Assembly: GCA_016647705.1 (NCBI GenBank)
Contig: CM028340.1
Span: 11,423,001 to 11,487,000 of the forward strand
Direction of reading: 5' to 3'
Length of the DNA stretch: 64,000 nt
Origin: Eucommia ulmoides
Taxonomy: Eukaryota; Streptophyta; Magnoliopsida; Garryales; Eucommiaceae
Under the pieces are notes generated by a model. The model worked only from the letters and a program-made list of their open reading frames with translations, had not been told where the DNA came from and did not search any database. The position numbers and the translations under genes are program-made. Shown here piece by piece: positions 14,012 to 25,386 of the stretch (position 1 is the first letter of the stretch; every line of letters begins with the position of its first letter).

Positions 14012-14545
14012 ATGACTCTAAGAATATTTCTTTTTTACTGGAAGTCGCCTACTGCAGGCTATCTAAAACTTAACACTGGTAGGAGCGTGAGAGGTAACCC
14101 AGGAAGAGGAGGAATGAGAGCCCTCTTGAAAAACAACCTGAGGATTTGGAAAATAGGCTACTATGGATGCTTGGAGAATTGCACGACGCTAGGAGCGGAG
14201 TTGAAGAGACTTGTTATGGGTATCGAACTAGCGGTTAGCAGAAAATATATGCATTTCATGGTGGAGACGGAATCAGCAGAAGCGGTCACCCTTGTCCAAA
14301 ACACCTGCCCGGAGAATCACCGGTTCAAAGATTGGACCGAGGAGTGCAAGCAAGTGCTAGTGATAAATAACTACACCCTCCATTTCTCTCCCAAAGAGAC
14401 GAATCACTACGTCGATATCTTGGCTAAGAGAGTGGCTAGGGAAGATAATACCCTAGAGATCCTGTCGACTCCTACGATGGACATTGAGGATATCCTTCTT
14501 GAGAAAATGGACAAAAAGGTCTTCGAAATGTGCCTGGACGAGTGA
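14012..14545 (+). pseudogene. LINE ORF2 C-terminal RNase H domain (open but degenerate)
   Basis: This 177-residue open stretch reads as a plant LINE RNase H. WKSPTAGYLKLNTGRSVRGN fits the usual LKLNTDGS start but has Gly in place of the first catalytic Asp. AELKRLVMGIELAVSR supplies the Glu. VETESAEAV has Glu where the third acidic residue (Asp) is usual. NHYVDILAKR is the end motif. It stops at 14543-14545, and the LINE tail follows. The family degrades the RNA strand of the RNA-DNA hybrid. Loss of the first Asp suggests inactivity despite the open frame. Confidence 0.8.
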
Positions 14546-14611
14546 TTGTGGTGTTGTTTTTCTTTTTCTTTTTCTGCTTGTTGCTTTCATTTTCCTTTCG
14601 ACGAAAAAAAA

Positions 14612-15612
14612 TGCATATTTTACAAAAATAAAATTGTTTAGAGAAATCCTTTTGTCGATTATGAAAAATAGTGTTTTGTAGCCAATAGCTAATTGGAAGT
14701 TAAACAGGAAGTATACCAAGCTTTAGGCAGGTTATCAAAAATGTTGCTCGATAAAGACATAGACATAAGCATCGGCCTGCCTAGTTTTATCGAAGCATCG
14801 CTTGTGGGTGCCATGTCAGAACTACTAGATGATGCATTTTAGTACTCCATAAATAGGTAGATCTCATACCCCACCACGGACACACCTACGAGAGTCAACA
14901 AGAAATTCAGGATCTTCAACAATCCCTCAAAACACCCCTTGTAAATCATTCCCCACAATCCCAAGCATTTCGATCACAACTATCTCAAAGGTCTCCTACA
15001 AATCATCGGCTGCAACTAAGAAAAATTCTAGAAAGTTTTGGATGATGAAAAAATTACATGGAAATTAACCAAAAAAAAAATCCTTAAAACAAAATATCGT
15101 CAAAATCATCCAAATTAAAACATGTGATGGAGGCTGAAGATGGAGAATTGTAACAAACAGAGACATAAATATTACCTGTATAAGTTCTAGTTTGAGATTT
15201 TCGCTTTGAGTTTCAAAGATTCAGAAAACCAAAGATGGAGAGAGAGAGAGAGAGACAGCTAGTTTACCCAGACGAGCGGTGACAATGACGACGAGGACAA
15301 CAACAAAGATGAAGACAGAAGATAATGGCGATGAACAAATAACAGAGTTGAAAAGCTGATGAACAATTTCGGGAATGAGTGGGATGAGGATAGATCAAGG
15401 CTTCTCATTAAGAATTATCAAAATTCTGAGTGTGTCCTTAAATGGGATGGGAATTAATGGGATAAAAAAAAAAATCAAACTTTTTTTGTTTCTCACTTCC
15501 TTAAGGATTTCAGAAATCAATCCCAAAATTTTGGGATGGGATGGGAACAGAAATGGGTTTACCAAATATCAATCCAAAAAATTTAGGGACGGGAACACTA
15601 ACCAAATGGGCC
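14612..15612. other. Right part of the split Tourist-like element and unassigned sequence
   Basis: A short GC-richer stretch at about 14740-15010 contains a TATA-like CCATAAATAGGTAG (near 14849) but no open frame. From about 15365 the GGGATGGGAATTAATGGGAT-like sequence belongs to the terminal part of the split element. I recognise no gene here. Confidence 0.4.
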
Positions 15613-16745
15613 TTAACTAATCTCCAGGATTAGTCAACCAATCCGTGCATAAGTTAATATAATCTTCGTCTCTGATAAATTGGTCAACCGAATACTCAAG
15701 TCAGTCAGTCAATCTACCTAGGAAGTCAAAATTTATCTCCCACATGTGTTCGGTCAACCGAATCCCACATCTAGTCAGCCGAATGGGCCAGAACCATATC
15801 ATTTTGAAAGAATATAAAGATTGGTCAATCGATCTTAGCAATCAATCATCCGAATGTTGTAGATATGGTTTAATTTCATTTATTCAAATTTAAATTCGAC
15901 TTATTTTTCAAACCAAATTGTTCGAAACCAATTTCAAACTTAAATTAGATTTATTTACATCAATTTGGAACAAATTTTATGAATTAAAGATTAATTATTG
16001 AAGGTTAAATTTTGAAATTAGGATGAATTTTTTTATTTTCATTTTAAACTCCCTCTTGTGTCTCTTATCCTTGATTTTCTCCACATGAGATCATTTTTTC
16101 TAACTTAGAGCCTCGATTTAGGTACTAAGAATACTATCCTAATGTTCAAATTCCAGGTCTTATTAGATCAAATTGATTAAACATTTTCAAGGCAAATTTG
16201 GTGCATCAATCACCTCAATCCCAACTCTATAAGTTGGGTCACCCATTGCACGAAATTTTAAAGAGAAATTATTGAAATTGAGAGTGTGTATACCCATGCA
16301 ATTCCAGAGCTTGATTGTGTAAATACAACTTAGAATTTTTATGAGAATTCCTCTATGCTTTGAGGAAAACTAACGGCACGTTCTAATACGTTCTAAATCA
16401 GCAATTATTAACTGATTTTCCATATCTTTGAGGCATAAATCTACTCCTTTAAGGGTTCTTAAAACATTTTCATATTAATCATATTATCTGGTGAGTTCAT
16501 TCCAATATTCCTAGCGCTAATACGTGTTTATATATTTTCTGGAAAATCGAAATATGTTGATGTGCTTTAAATTGATATTGTCTAGATAACTTAATTCATT
16601 GCATATCTTTATACTCTATATCCTCTCAAGATATATATCAACACACGTTCTTGTTTAATTCTCTAAAAATACTGTTGTGGTTTTATTTGTGCTTCCACAC
16701 TCTTAATTTTTACTTTTATGTGAAATTATTTGATTGGAAAAAATA
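15613..16745. other. Unassigned interval with GTCAACCGAAT motif cluster
   Basis: No gene is seen. At 15630-15880, several copies of GGTCAACCGAAT or close variants occur. Similar GTCAACC/GTCGAC clusters lie inside the SIRE-type LTRs at 18290-18400 and 28720-28940, so this may be a diverged piece of the same superfamily. Confidence 0.4.
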
Positions 16746-17836
16746 GTTCATGTTAGCTCATAGATCTACACAAGAGGGGAGTGAAATGAATAGTTATAAA
16801 AATTTTAAAAAATAAATTTATAATTACATAATCACCAATTTTCCTAACTAGTTATTATCTCGAGTAACAGCGGAAACGTATTTAACTCGATCTATAGCCA
16901 AACAAGCAGGGATGGAGAAATTAAACATACAGATTTATCCTAGTTCGATAAGCTACTCTTACATACGTCTAATACTTTGAGCTCCCGCAGGGATTTTGCA
17001 ATCCACTAGCCCTGATTATTTTATCAGGTAGGAACCAAACTCTTACAATCATTTTTACAGGTTCAGGACTAACTTAATTCTTTATCAAACTCAAAATCAA
17101 ACCTCTACAATTTTTCTTTTATCAAGCTCAGGAAGAACCTAATTCTTTTGCAGGCTAAAAATCAAATTTATCTATCTTTTTACCAAGCTAAAGACTAACC
17201 TAATTTTTTTACAAATAAGAATCAAACATAATTCTTTTACAGGCTAAAAACCAAACCTAATCCTTTTACAGGATAAGATTCAAACTTAAACTCTGATTAA
17301 ACATCGACCCAATATGTCTAATCCTCTTACACTCACCAAATACGAAAAATAAAAATTTTCTTCCCACATGAGCTTCTACTACCTCAATACAAGATATGCT
17401 CAATTAATGTCTCGATAAGCTATATTATGGAACTATGTGAGAATATAAATCTAATTTTACTCAATTAAAGTACAAAAATAATGTAAATCAAATTAAGCCA
17501 GCAAAAATCGTTTCACAATATATGCAGAATATTCAAGGATAGAAAACGATTTTTCTTAAAACAAATTATTACGAGCTCAGACAAATATTGATATCACATA
17601 AACCACAAAATATTGAGCATGTAAAGTAATCAGAGAGATCTCACTGGTGTTTCTTTGAAAAAAATAGGGAAAAAAGTATACCGCAGAAAATGATGACGAA
17701 AACGATGAACTCCTCAATCAAGAACTTCATAAAAAATATTTCTCAAATATATTTTTAGCAAAATGATTCTCTCTTTTAGAAATAGTTTATTTAAAACTCT
17801 TGTTCTTGATTTTTCTTTCCTCAAAAGCGCAAGTTA

Positions 17837-17883
<47 letters not shown>

Positions 17884-18446
17884 AAGAGAAAAAAAAAAAT
17901 TCAAACAATGCCTATAATGGCTACATTTCAAAAGATAAGCCTATAAAAGTCATATATAGACCCCGTATAATATATTTCTTTAAATTTGAAATATTTGCCC
18001 CAAAATAAACTTTTAAAACACCCAATTTAGTCCCAAAAATAGTTTGGTTCAAACCCCTTAAAAATATAAAGTAGCTTTCCCAATAAATCTCTTAGAATAA
18101 AAAAATATAAGGAATGAATAATAAGATCTTCAAAATAAATAGTATACTAATGAAATATAATCAAAACTCAATAAATCTAATTTTATAACATTCAAAGGCT
18201 TAAGATTAGGGTTGAAGATCTCGAAAAATGGTTTGGTCAAACAAATAGAAAATACCCACTCGCTCTACCGGCATTGTCAGTGTTCGACCAGTTGTACCCT
18301 CAACGGCTTATTTTTCAACTGTTGATAACCAGTCAGTCGATCAAGCAGTCAACCATTTTAGGCTCTGAATCAATCGTTAACCATCTCGGTCGAGCGTCAT
18401 GCCTTAAACTCCAAAAATACCCAACCTGATTCTGCTAGTCAACTAT

Positions 18447-20647
18447 TGATAGGGGTAATTTATCTATATATTCCCAAGTCAATTTTGGTAGTTTTCAAGT
18501 ATTTTTATTGTGTTTTATTATGTTTTAATACATTTCTATGTGTTTTTGTATAAATCATATGTTTAGGGCGAAAAGTAGCTAAACCAATCGAAAATCAGGC
18601 TAATCGAAGCAAGTCGGTAGAAGAATGGTGGGAAAACAAGCAAAAAGGCATTATTCAGAAGCCTGCATCCACCGCCGCAGCAGTGAAACCACCGTCGTGG
18701 CGGTGAAAGTACTGGGAGTGCAAAAATCTCACCGCTACAGCGGTCAGGCCACCGCCATAGCAGTGAAAGTCCAGAGAGTTTGCCTACTATTCCACCGCTA
18801 TAGCGATAACCCTGCTGGCAGGCCCACCACCGCAATGGTGAACTCCACCTCTGTGGCGGTAACCCTTGCAGTTGTAAAGTAGATTTTTAGATATTTTTAT
18901 ATATTTGGTTCCCTTTATCTTCCACCTTACTCTCTAAGTCGGCTATGAGAGCTCATATAGGATTAGAATAGATTTAAGAGGTTTTTGGGGAATACTCAAC
19001 CAAATCCGAAGGAGAAAAACACAAAGCGAAGATGGAGAAACAATCTCGGAGCAGTTTTAGCGGTGGATCTTCGAAATACGACTAAGTTCCTTCATTTCTT
19101 TCTTTATTTTCTTAACTTTGGTAGTTGGTTTGAGCATGTTTAGCTCGTTTATCATTATATATACGGTTATGGCCATTAGCTAAACGGATATTATCTAGGG
19201 ATTAATATAATTTATGAATATGTGGTTTGTTTGAATTGTGTTTCTTTAACAGTTGTTCTTCATTATTCGATTGTGTTTACCGTTCTTGTATTTCCATTAT
19301 ATGCTTGTTTAGATATATTGAGATATCGGGGTTTGACACTCGGGAGAGGTAACCCCGAATTCGGACTAGGGTTTAAACACAACACGATGATCTAATAACC
19401 CGGGAGGGAGTTAGAAAGTGTGCAATCCATAACATTGGGGCAAGACTCATGTGACTATGTGTTCTAAAAAAAGCTAGAGGGGGACTTCAGCATTAACACA
19501 CAGTCACATATTCATTCACTTGTCACTCGGGAGAGAGAGTGAATGAGTTTATGATACAGAGATTATCGGATAAGTCAAATACCATTATTGATAATTAAAC
19601 AAGATCAAATATATTTAAGTAAATGAAGTTAATCCCTAGATAATCCATTCCCCTAAACATTTCAATATAGTAATATAGTTTAATGGAAAAAATACAATTT
19701 AGACCCTCTAACTATTGACACATTTCTAAGTGGTTCCTCTAAATTTAAACGATTCATTTCAAACTCTCTACGTATCATAACGTTTCAAATTGGTCCTTCC
19801 GTTAGAAAATCAATTAAAACTAACAGAATTTAGGGGCAAAATGGTCTTTTCACGTTTTTTAAATTTTTTAATCATTTTTAATTTTTTTATCTCTCTCTCT
19901 TCTTCTCCTTCTTCTCTCTCTCTCTCCCGCCACCTCCCTCTCCCTCCTTCTCTCTCCCCGCTACCTCATTCTCCCTCTCTCTCTTCCTCCCCTTCCCCTC
20001 TCTCCCTCCCACCCCACCCCCTGCAACAGGGGGTGGCACCACCCCCTGTTTCAGGGGGGTGGTTTCACCCCCTATTGCAGGGGTGGGGTGGGAGGGAGAG
20101 AGGGGAAGGGGCGAAAGAGGGAGAGGGAGAGGGAGGTGGCGAGGAGAGGGAGGTGGTGGGGAGGGGAAAGGGGAGAGAGGGAGGTGGCGGGAGAGAAAGA
20201 GGGGGGAAGGGGAGGAAGAGAGAGAGAGAAAAATTTAATTAAAAATTATTAAAAAATTAAAAAATGTGAAAAGACCATTTTTTCCCTAAATTCCGTTAGT
20301 TTTAACTAATTTTCTAATGGAAGGACCAATTCAAAACGTTATGATACATAGAGGGTTTGAAATAAAACGTTTAAATTTAGAGGAACTACTTAGAAATGTG
20401 TCAATAGTTAGAGAGTCTAAATTGTACTTTTTTCTAGTTTCATTAGTATAATTAGTTAATTAGATTAGTATTTATTAATTATAAACCATTTTTTATCTCC
20501 TAAATAAAGTTAAGTTATGATAATTACAGTCCTCGATAATAATCTCAACCAATCCCTGTGAATACGACAACTCTTACTCTTCCCACTCTATTAAAATTTG
20601 ACCCGTACACTTGCGGTGAAAGTAGTAACGTATTTTATGCACTACCA
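18447..20647 (+). mobile_element. Solo LTR, Tat/Athila-like family X copy 2, split by a MITE
   Basis: It begins TGATAGGGGTAATTTATC and ends CACTACCA, matching 2632-4040 along its length, with the shared middle block TTTAAACACAACRCGAYGAT and the shared end ACACTTGCGGTGAAAGTAG. It is longer only because of the 750-bp MITE at 19685-20434. Flanks ACTAT and ATTGT match at three of five bases, both differences being transitions, so the TSD is weak. Confidence 0.8.
19685..20434. mobile_element. Mutator-type MITE with long terminal inverted repeats, copy 1
   Basis: The ends GGAAAAAATACAATTTAGAC and its inverse (AAATTGTACTTTTTTC) continue as an inverted repeat of roughly 200 bp. Flanks TAGTTTAAT (19676-19684) and TAGTTTCAT (20435-20443) form a 9-bp TSD with one mismatch, the size made by Mutator-like transposases. 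The centre is CT-rich then GA-rich and carries a cluster of CCCCCTG...CAGGGGG hairpins (about 20015-20085). No protein is encoded; the open frame spanning it is a low-complexity artefact. Two further copies lie at 59450 and 60423. Confidence 0.88.
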
Positions 20648-21136
20648 ATTGTTCACCACGTCGGTCAACTATTCTTGCCAAAAATCATAAAACATCTAAC
20701 CTGGTTCTTCCAATCGACCACCTTCTTCGTTGTTCGTCCATTTAGGCCGAAATAAACCATTTTTCCCATTTTTTAAAATATTTTCTTTAACAATACTCTG
20801 GGAAAAATATTTAGACACTTGAATTTATCATTTCTAACCATATTTCAAATAATTCAAACTATTTCATAAGTGTCATGAGTTATCCTAATCAGGTTTCATT
20901 AAGAACATAAAAAGTATTGAATTGTTTTTACCTAAAAATACAAAAAATCGTTTCTACTACAAAAATTTTCAATGTCTTCATTGTAACCATCTTGAACTTT
21001 CATCAAATGTCATCTTGAAATCCATTTTTTTTCTCATTTTTCCAATTGAAACTCAATTCTGAAATCACTCAATAAAATCATTAGTTCCATAAAAACATTA
21101 ATATCAATTTGTCCATCAAAACATCTAGGGTCAATA

Positions 21137-24100
21137 GTTTATATTTAGATCTTGGAAAAAGATTTTTCTAATATCTTAAAATTAAAAGTCAAAATGCAAT
21201 TCGTTAACTTTTGTATAGTGAAAAACATAAAGAACTCGCTCCACTGACGTAATTTAGTTCATTACGAAGTGTTGACTCCGCCAATATCAATTTTAAAAAG
21301 AGGTAACTTAAAAGAGTCATTTTCATTGAACTTAATTGATATAATTTATTTATAAAATTAAGTTTAACAATCTTTAGAAACTGAGAATCGAGTTGAACTT
21401 ATTGTAATCAACAAATCTGAAAAGTTGTGCTTAATTAATTAAAATGTTTGATTAAATTTTCAAATTCTTGAACTTTAGAATTTCTCCACTTCTCTCTTGC
21501 GCTTCAATGAGTTAATACTATTAATACATAAATTCAAACATTTAAAGATCCATAAATTGATCTAAATAGTAAAAATTCTCAAATTTGGAAATTTGACTTA
21601 AACCATAAATATTTGGACTTGTAATCGCAAATCTGCGATTTGTTGTGTGATCTTTATTATAATAACTCTTGTTCCATAATTTTTACACTATATGTGAGTG
21701 TTATTATAAGTGTAAATTGATCTAAATAGTAAAAATTTTCAAATTTGGAAATTTGAATTAAACCATAAATGTTTTGACTTGTAATCGCATATCTGCGATT
21801 TGTTGTGTGATCTTTATTATAATCACTCTTGTTCCATAATTTTTACTTTATATGTGAGTGTTATTATAAGTGTTTACTAATCGATACATCCTTGATAAAT
21901 CTTTATAATAAGGCCCAAGACAAGAGGTTGTCTCATTCACTTGCAATTGATCATTAGGTCTAATCTTTCACTCTTAAACCATATTTTATACCTTTAAACT
22001 TGAGTGTATTAGCATGTGATCACAGAAGATAAAGAATTTATATTGTCATATCTCTTTAGAGAAGTGTTTAGAAACTTATTCATGTTTTGTAGGTTAGGCT
22101 ACAAAGCCATTAGTTAAGTCAACATGTCTACTCAATTGATATTAAGAGTTTGCATACATTCTTGGTTGTATTTGTTAGAAAACTATAAAATGAAAAATAG
22201 CTTAATTGAAATATTCTAAAGTGTGAAGAAGACCAATGGAGGTGTCTTTAACTTAGTATTAGTTCGATCTTATCAGGGAAGAGCTTTGTGTGAAGAAAAT
22301 CAAGAAAGAGAATCTTAGTAGTCCAAAGAGTAAATGTAGGATTGTGATAATTCTTGTAATCATTCATTATTGTGTGTTTGTAATTGTTCAAAATTTATAA
22401 TTTGCGAGTTATAATAGTGAATAAGGCTTAATCGCTGCCTATGAAAGGGAATTATAAATCTAAGGGAGTGAGAAAACAAGATAAAAATGTGTTGTAGTAA
22501 TTGTAGATAAGTTTGGTAGTGGCTGGTGTGATAGTTGTGGTCGGCATGGGTGGTGGTGGCTGTCATGGTGGTGACTGGTGTGGTGGTGGCCAACGTGGTG
22601 TTGGTTCTCCACATTTACCCTTAAGAAATAATTTTTGAATGATTTTGTGAGAGTGAGACAAAAATAATATTTCTTTTAATTTCTCAAAATTCTAAGGAAT
22701 TCCGGGAGTACTTCCAAAATTTTGAGAATATTTGGAAAGGAAAATGTATTTACTAGACATATTTTTGGACATTACACCCAAAATTTTGGGAGCAAGAACA
22801 AAATTTCGGGGGTGGAAATACTACACAAATGAGGCCCTAAGTTATGATTTTTAATTAGGGGTTACATAAGATCTTTCATTCTTTAATTGTTAGTTTTAGA
22901 ATTTGATTTATCATATGATAACTTTTGTTTTTTTCAAATTATTTTTTGTAGGAGTGGAAACATTTTGTTACTAGATAAGTTAATCTCAAAAGTGTGATTG
23001 CAGTGGAAGAATTATTTCAAATGGAGACCATGAATTTTATTTTTCTCTATTTAGAGCTAAAGACTAAAGACATTGTCAGGATTTAATTATATAACTATGC
23101 TATTTTAACATTATGTGGTAAAAGGTTTGTTTGTTGCTTTAATTACATTCAGAGAATTTATTAATCAAGTATTTTGAGTCTACATATTTTAATAATAGCC
23201 TATATAATCTTTAGGGGTATGATTGTTGTGCGCCATTATTTATCAACTTTTATTCTATTTAATTTCTTTTGGAGCTTGTCATATAATAGTTTAGCCCAAC
23301 TAAAGTTAATATTAAAAAGCCAATTGAAAAAAAAAAAAAAAAAACTTTAGTACAATGAATGCATAAATAATTTGAATGTTACGTGTAATGTTGATGCAAT
23401 CAAAAATAATTGAAAGTTTAAATCAAAGGATGTGAATTTTTTTACTAAGGAATTTTTTGCTATGGGGAATCTCTTCGAATCCCATCCTAGGGTATAATAA
23501 ACTAATTATTATTCTTAAATTGGTAGAATTGTGTATCTCATATTGGATCAAATGTTTAAAGTACCTTTGTTGTATATTTTGGAGTTGAATTTTTTGTATT
23601 TAAACAACTGTTAATTTACTTTGATTATGATATTTTGTGATGATGATCATCTAAATGGAAACTTCTTTGTTTTGTAGTTTTACATTTGGTGCATTTTATT
23701 TTTCTGTGTATAGTTTGCTTGATTCAAATTTATTTTTCTTTAATGTGTTTGATATCAAATCTTTTTGTCACATCTATGATGTTAAAGACTCTTTGAATTC
23801 TGAATTACTTCAATTTTATGCTTTATTTTATTTATTTCACAAATTTTTTTCTTTCTAAAATTGTTTATTTCTTTGTGTTTAATTTTTTTACAAGTGATCA
23901 ATAAGAATCGTAACTTCCTTTTTTTTGTGTTTGTATTGACATTCATGACAAAATAGACCACTAAAAAAATTCATGTGCTTCTCATGTTGTATTGTTTTTT
24001 CTAATTAAACTATATTTTTTTAATTTTATTTTTACTTCAAACAACAACAGTATGATGCAATTAAAAGGTGAATATACAGCACGTAAATAGATGTATAAAA

Positions 24101-24143
24101 ATATTTTTAACGAGCCAACACTACATCACACAAATAAGCACCA
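21137..24143. other. Unassigned AT-rich interval
   Basis: Apart from the 160-bp tandem duplication, I see no supported gene. A GGTGGTGGC-rich patch at about 22510-22610 gives short open frames that look like repeat artefacts. At about 22800-22840 a sequence resembling one end of a MITE (CAAATGAGGCCCTAAG) has no partner that I could find. Confidence 0.45.
21553..21872. repeat. 160-bp tandem duplication
   Basis: Units 21553-21712 and 21713-21872 are nearly identical, starting TAAATTGATCTAAATAGT and ending TTATTATAAGTG. Each includes the short palindrome AATCGCAAATCTGCGATT or its one-base variant AATCGCATATCTGCGATT. Confidence 0.93.
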
Positions 24144-24371
24144 ATATAATTGAAGTGCTAAATATGTGGAAGAATTGATATGTGGTTGACTCATTCTTAA
24201 GTTGTTGTGATTCAAATCTTGTAGTTCTATTTTTTAAACTTCACCTTATATTTAGATAAATGAAATTGTGCAGATTAGCTCCTTGTATTTAGGCAGATCG
24301 GATAGTATTTTTGTTGTATATATTTGGGTGATATCATTCAATAAAATACACTAGAAATTTCCATCTTCTCA
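24144..24371 (+). repeat. Copia 5' LTR
   Basis: It matches 31044-31243: ATGTGGAAGA, TTGATATGTGGTTGACT, TTTTTGTTGTATATATTTG and ATATCATTCAATAAAA are shared in order. Just after it, TTATGGTATCAATC at about 24376-24389 resembles the initiator-tRNA-Met primer binding site of copia elements. The exact start is uncertain because the outer bases have diverged. Confidence 0.8.
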
Positions 24372-24445
24372 TCTTGTTATGGTATCAATCTATTAGCCTG
24401 ATTTTATTTTTTTTTCCCTTTTTCTCTTATTCTCTTTTCATTCCA

Positions 24446-25330
24446 ATGACTACCAACAACAACAACACCATCCATAACACAAATGATTCTCATAGAACAT
24501 TGATTAGCGTCAATGTTGCACCCCAAACACCCTTAAAACTTACCGCAAGCAACTATGTATCTTGGAAACTACAATTTCATACTCTATTAATCGGGTATGA
24601 TCTCTTAGGACACATCGACGGATCAAAACCTTATCCAGAAGCAACTATTAATGGAACCACTATACCAAATCCCGAGCATACAATTTGGATCAGGCAATAT
24701 CAACTCATTCTTAATGCAATTCTTGATTCTCTATCCTCCCACAGTAATTTCATTCATTACTCGAGCAAAAACATCACAAGAAGCTTAAACAATATGACCA
24801 ACACATATGCCGAAACATCTCGTGGAAGAGTCAAGCAAGTAAAAAACCAATTAAAGAAACTCACTAAGGGATCCATGGATATTTTAGAGTTCCTCTAGAC
24901 CATCAAAACTAGAGCCAATGAACTTGCAATCCTTGGTGCACCGTAGATGATAAAGACCTCTCAGAAAAAATTCTTGAAGGACTTGGTGATGACTACAAAG
25001 AATTGGTTCGTGCAGTTCAAGCTCGAGATAATCCAATCTCATTCGATGAACTACATGAAAAGTTTCTGAACTTTGAAGCATCTCTCCCAAAATCGAACCA
25101 TCATATTTTCCTGTCTCTGCCAATCCGACGAGTTGCACCAACAACAGGGTTTCACAACTCATCAAATTCTAGTTCTAACTCAGGCAACAATAATGGTTGG
25201 AGTCCATCTTCACATTCTGGCAACAATAATATGAGCTAGCGCCCATTGCCTATCTCTGGTAATTGTTTCCTCGCATTTACTAATGTGGTCCTAACAATTC
25301 CCATCTTGATTGCAACTCTTCAAAACATTA
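24446..25330 (+). pseudogene. Copia Gag, broken
   Basis: The ATG at 24446 starts an Asn/Thr-rich leader, followed by LKLTASNYVSWKLQFHTLLIGYDLLGHIDG, the N-terminal retrotransposon Gag signature. The frame ends with a TAG at 24896-24898, just after DILEFL where functional relatives read on. After further frame changes a CCHC zinc knuckle, CQICRIQEHIANRC, lies at about 25343-25384. Gag packages element RNA in virus-like particles; this copy cannot be made whole. Confidence 0.78.
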
Positions 25331-25386
25331 CCTTGGCTATTGCCAAATCTGCAGAATCCAAGAACATATTGCTAACCGTTGTCCTT

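Larger units (their letters stand above)
16751..21136 (-). mobile_element. SIRE-type copia solo LTR, split by a Ty3-type LTR
   Basis: On the minus strand the 3' end reads GAGCTAACA at 16751, the same ending as the LTR at 28259-30677. The 5' end (about 21040-21136) matches that LTR's first 80 bases when reversed, including CTGAAAT-ACTCAATAAA and ATTAGTTCCA. Near 16900-17300 lie the reversed diagnostic block (TTGCAATCCACTAGCCCTGA) and the CAGGCTAAAAATCAAA-type short repeats. Flanks GTTCA (16746-16750) and GTTTA (21137-21141) form a TSD with one mismatch. Removing the insert at 18447-20647 leaves about 2.18 kb, close to the 2.42 kb of the other copy. Confidence 0.8.

Noticed and set aside
14740-15010. 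Possible pararetrovirus-like leader with a TATA motif
   Set aside because: The only support is a TATA-like motif and composition; there is no viral coding domain anywhere near it.
19790-20242. 150-residue open frame, Ser/Pro then Gly/Glu/Arg-rich
   Set aside because: It spans the CT/GA-rich core of the Mutator-type MITE; the other two MITE copies do not keep the frame.
22640-22840. MITE right end (CAAATGAGGCCCTAAG)
   Set aside because: I could not find a matching left end or TSD.
23655-23858. 67-residue Phe-rich frame
   Set aside because: Low-complexity AT-rich translation with no recognisable domain or neighbouring gene signals.
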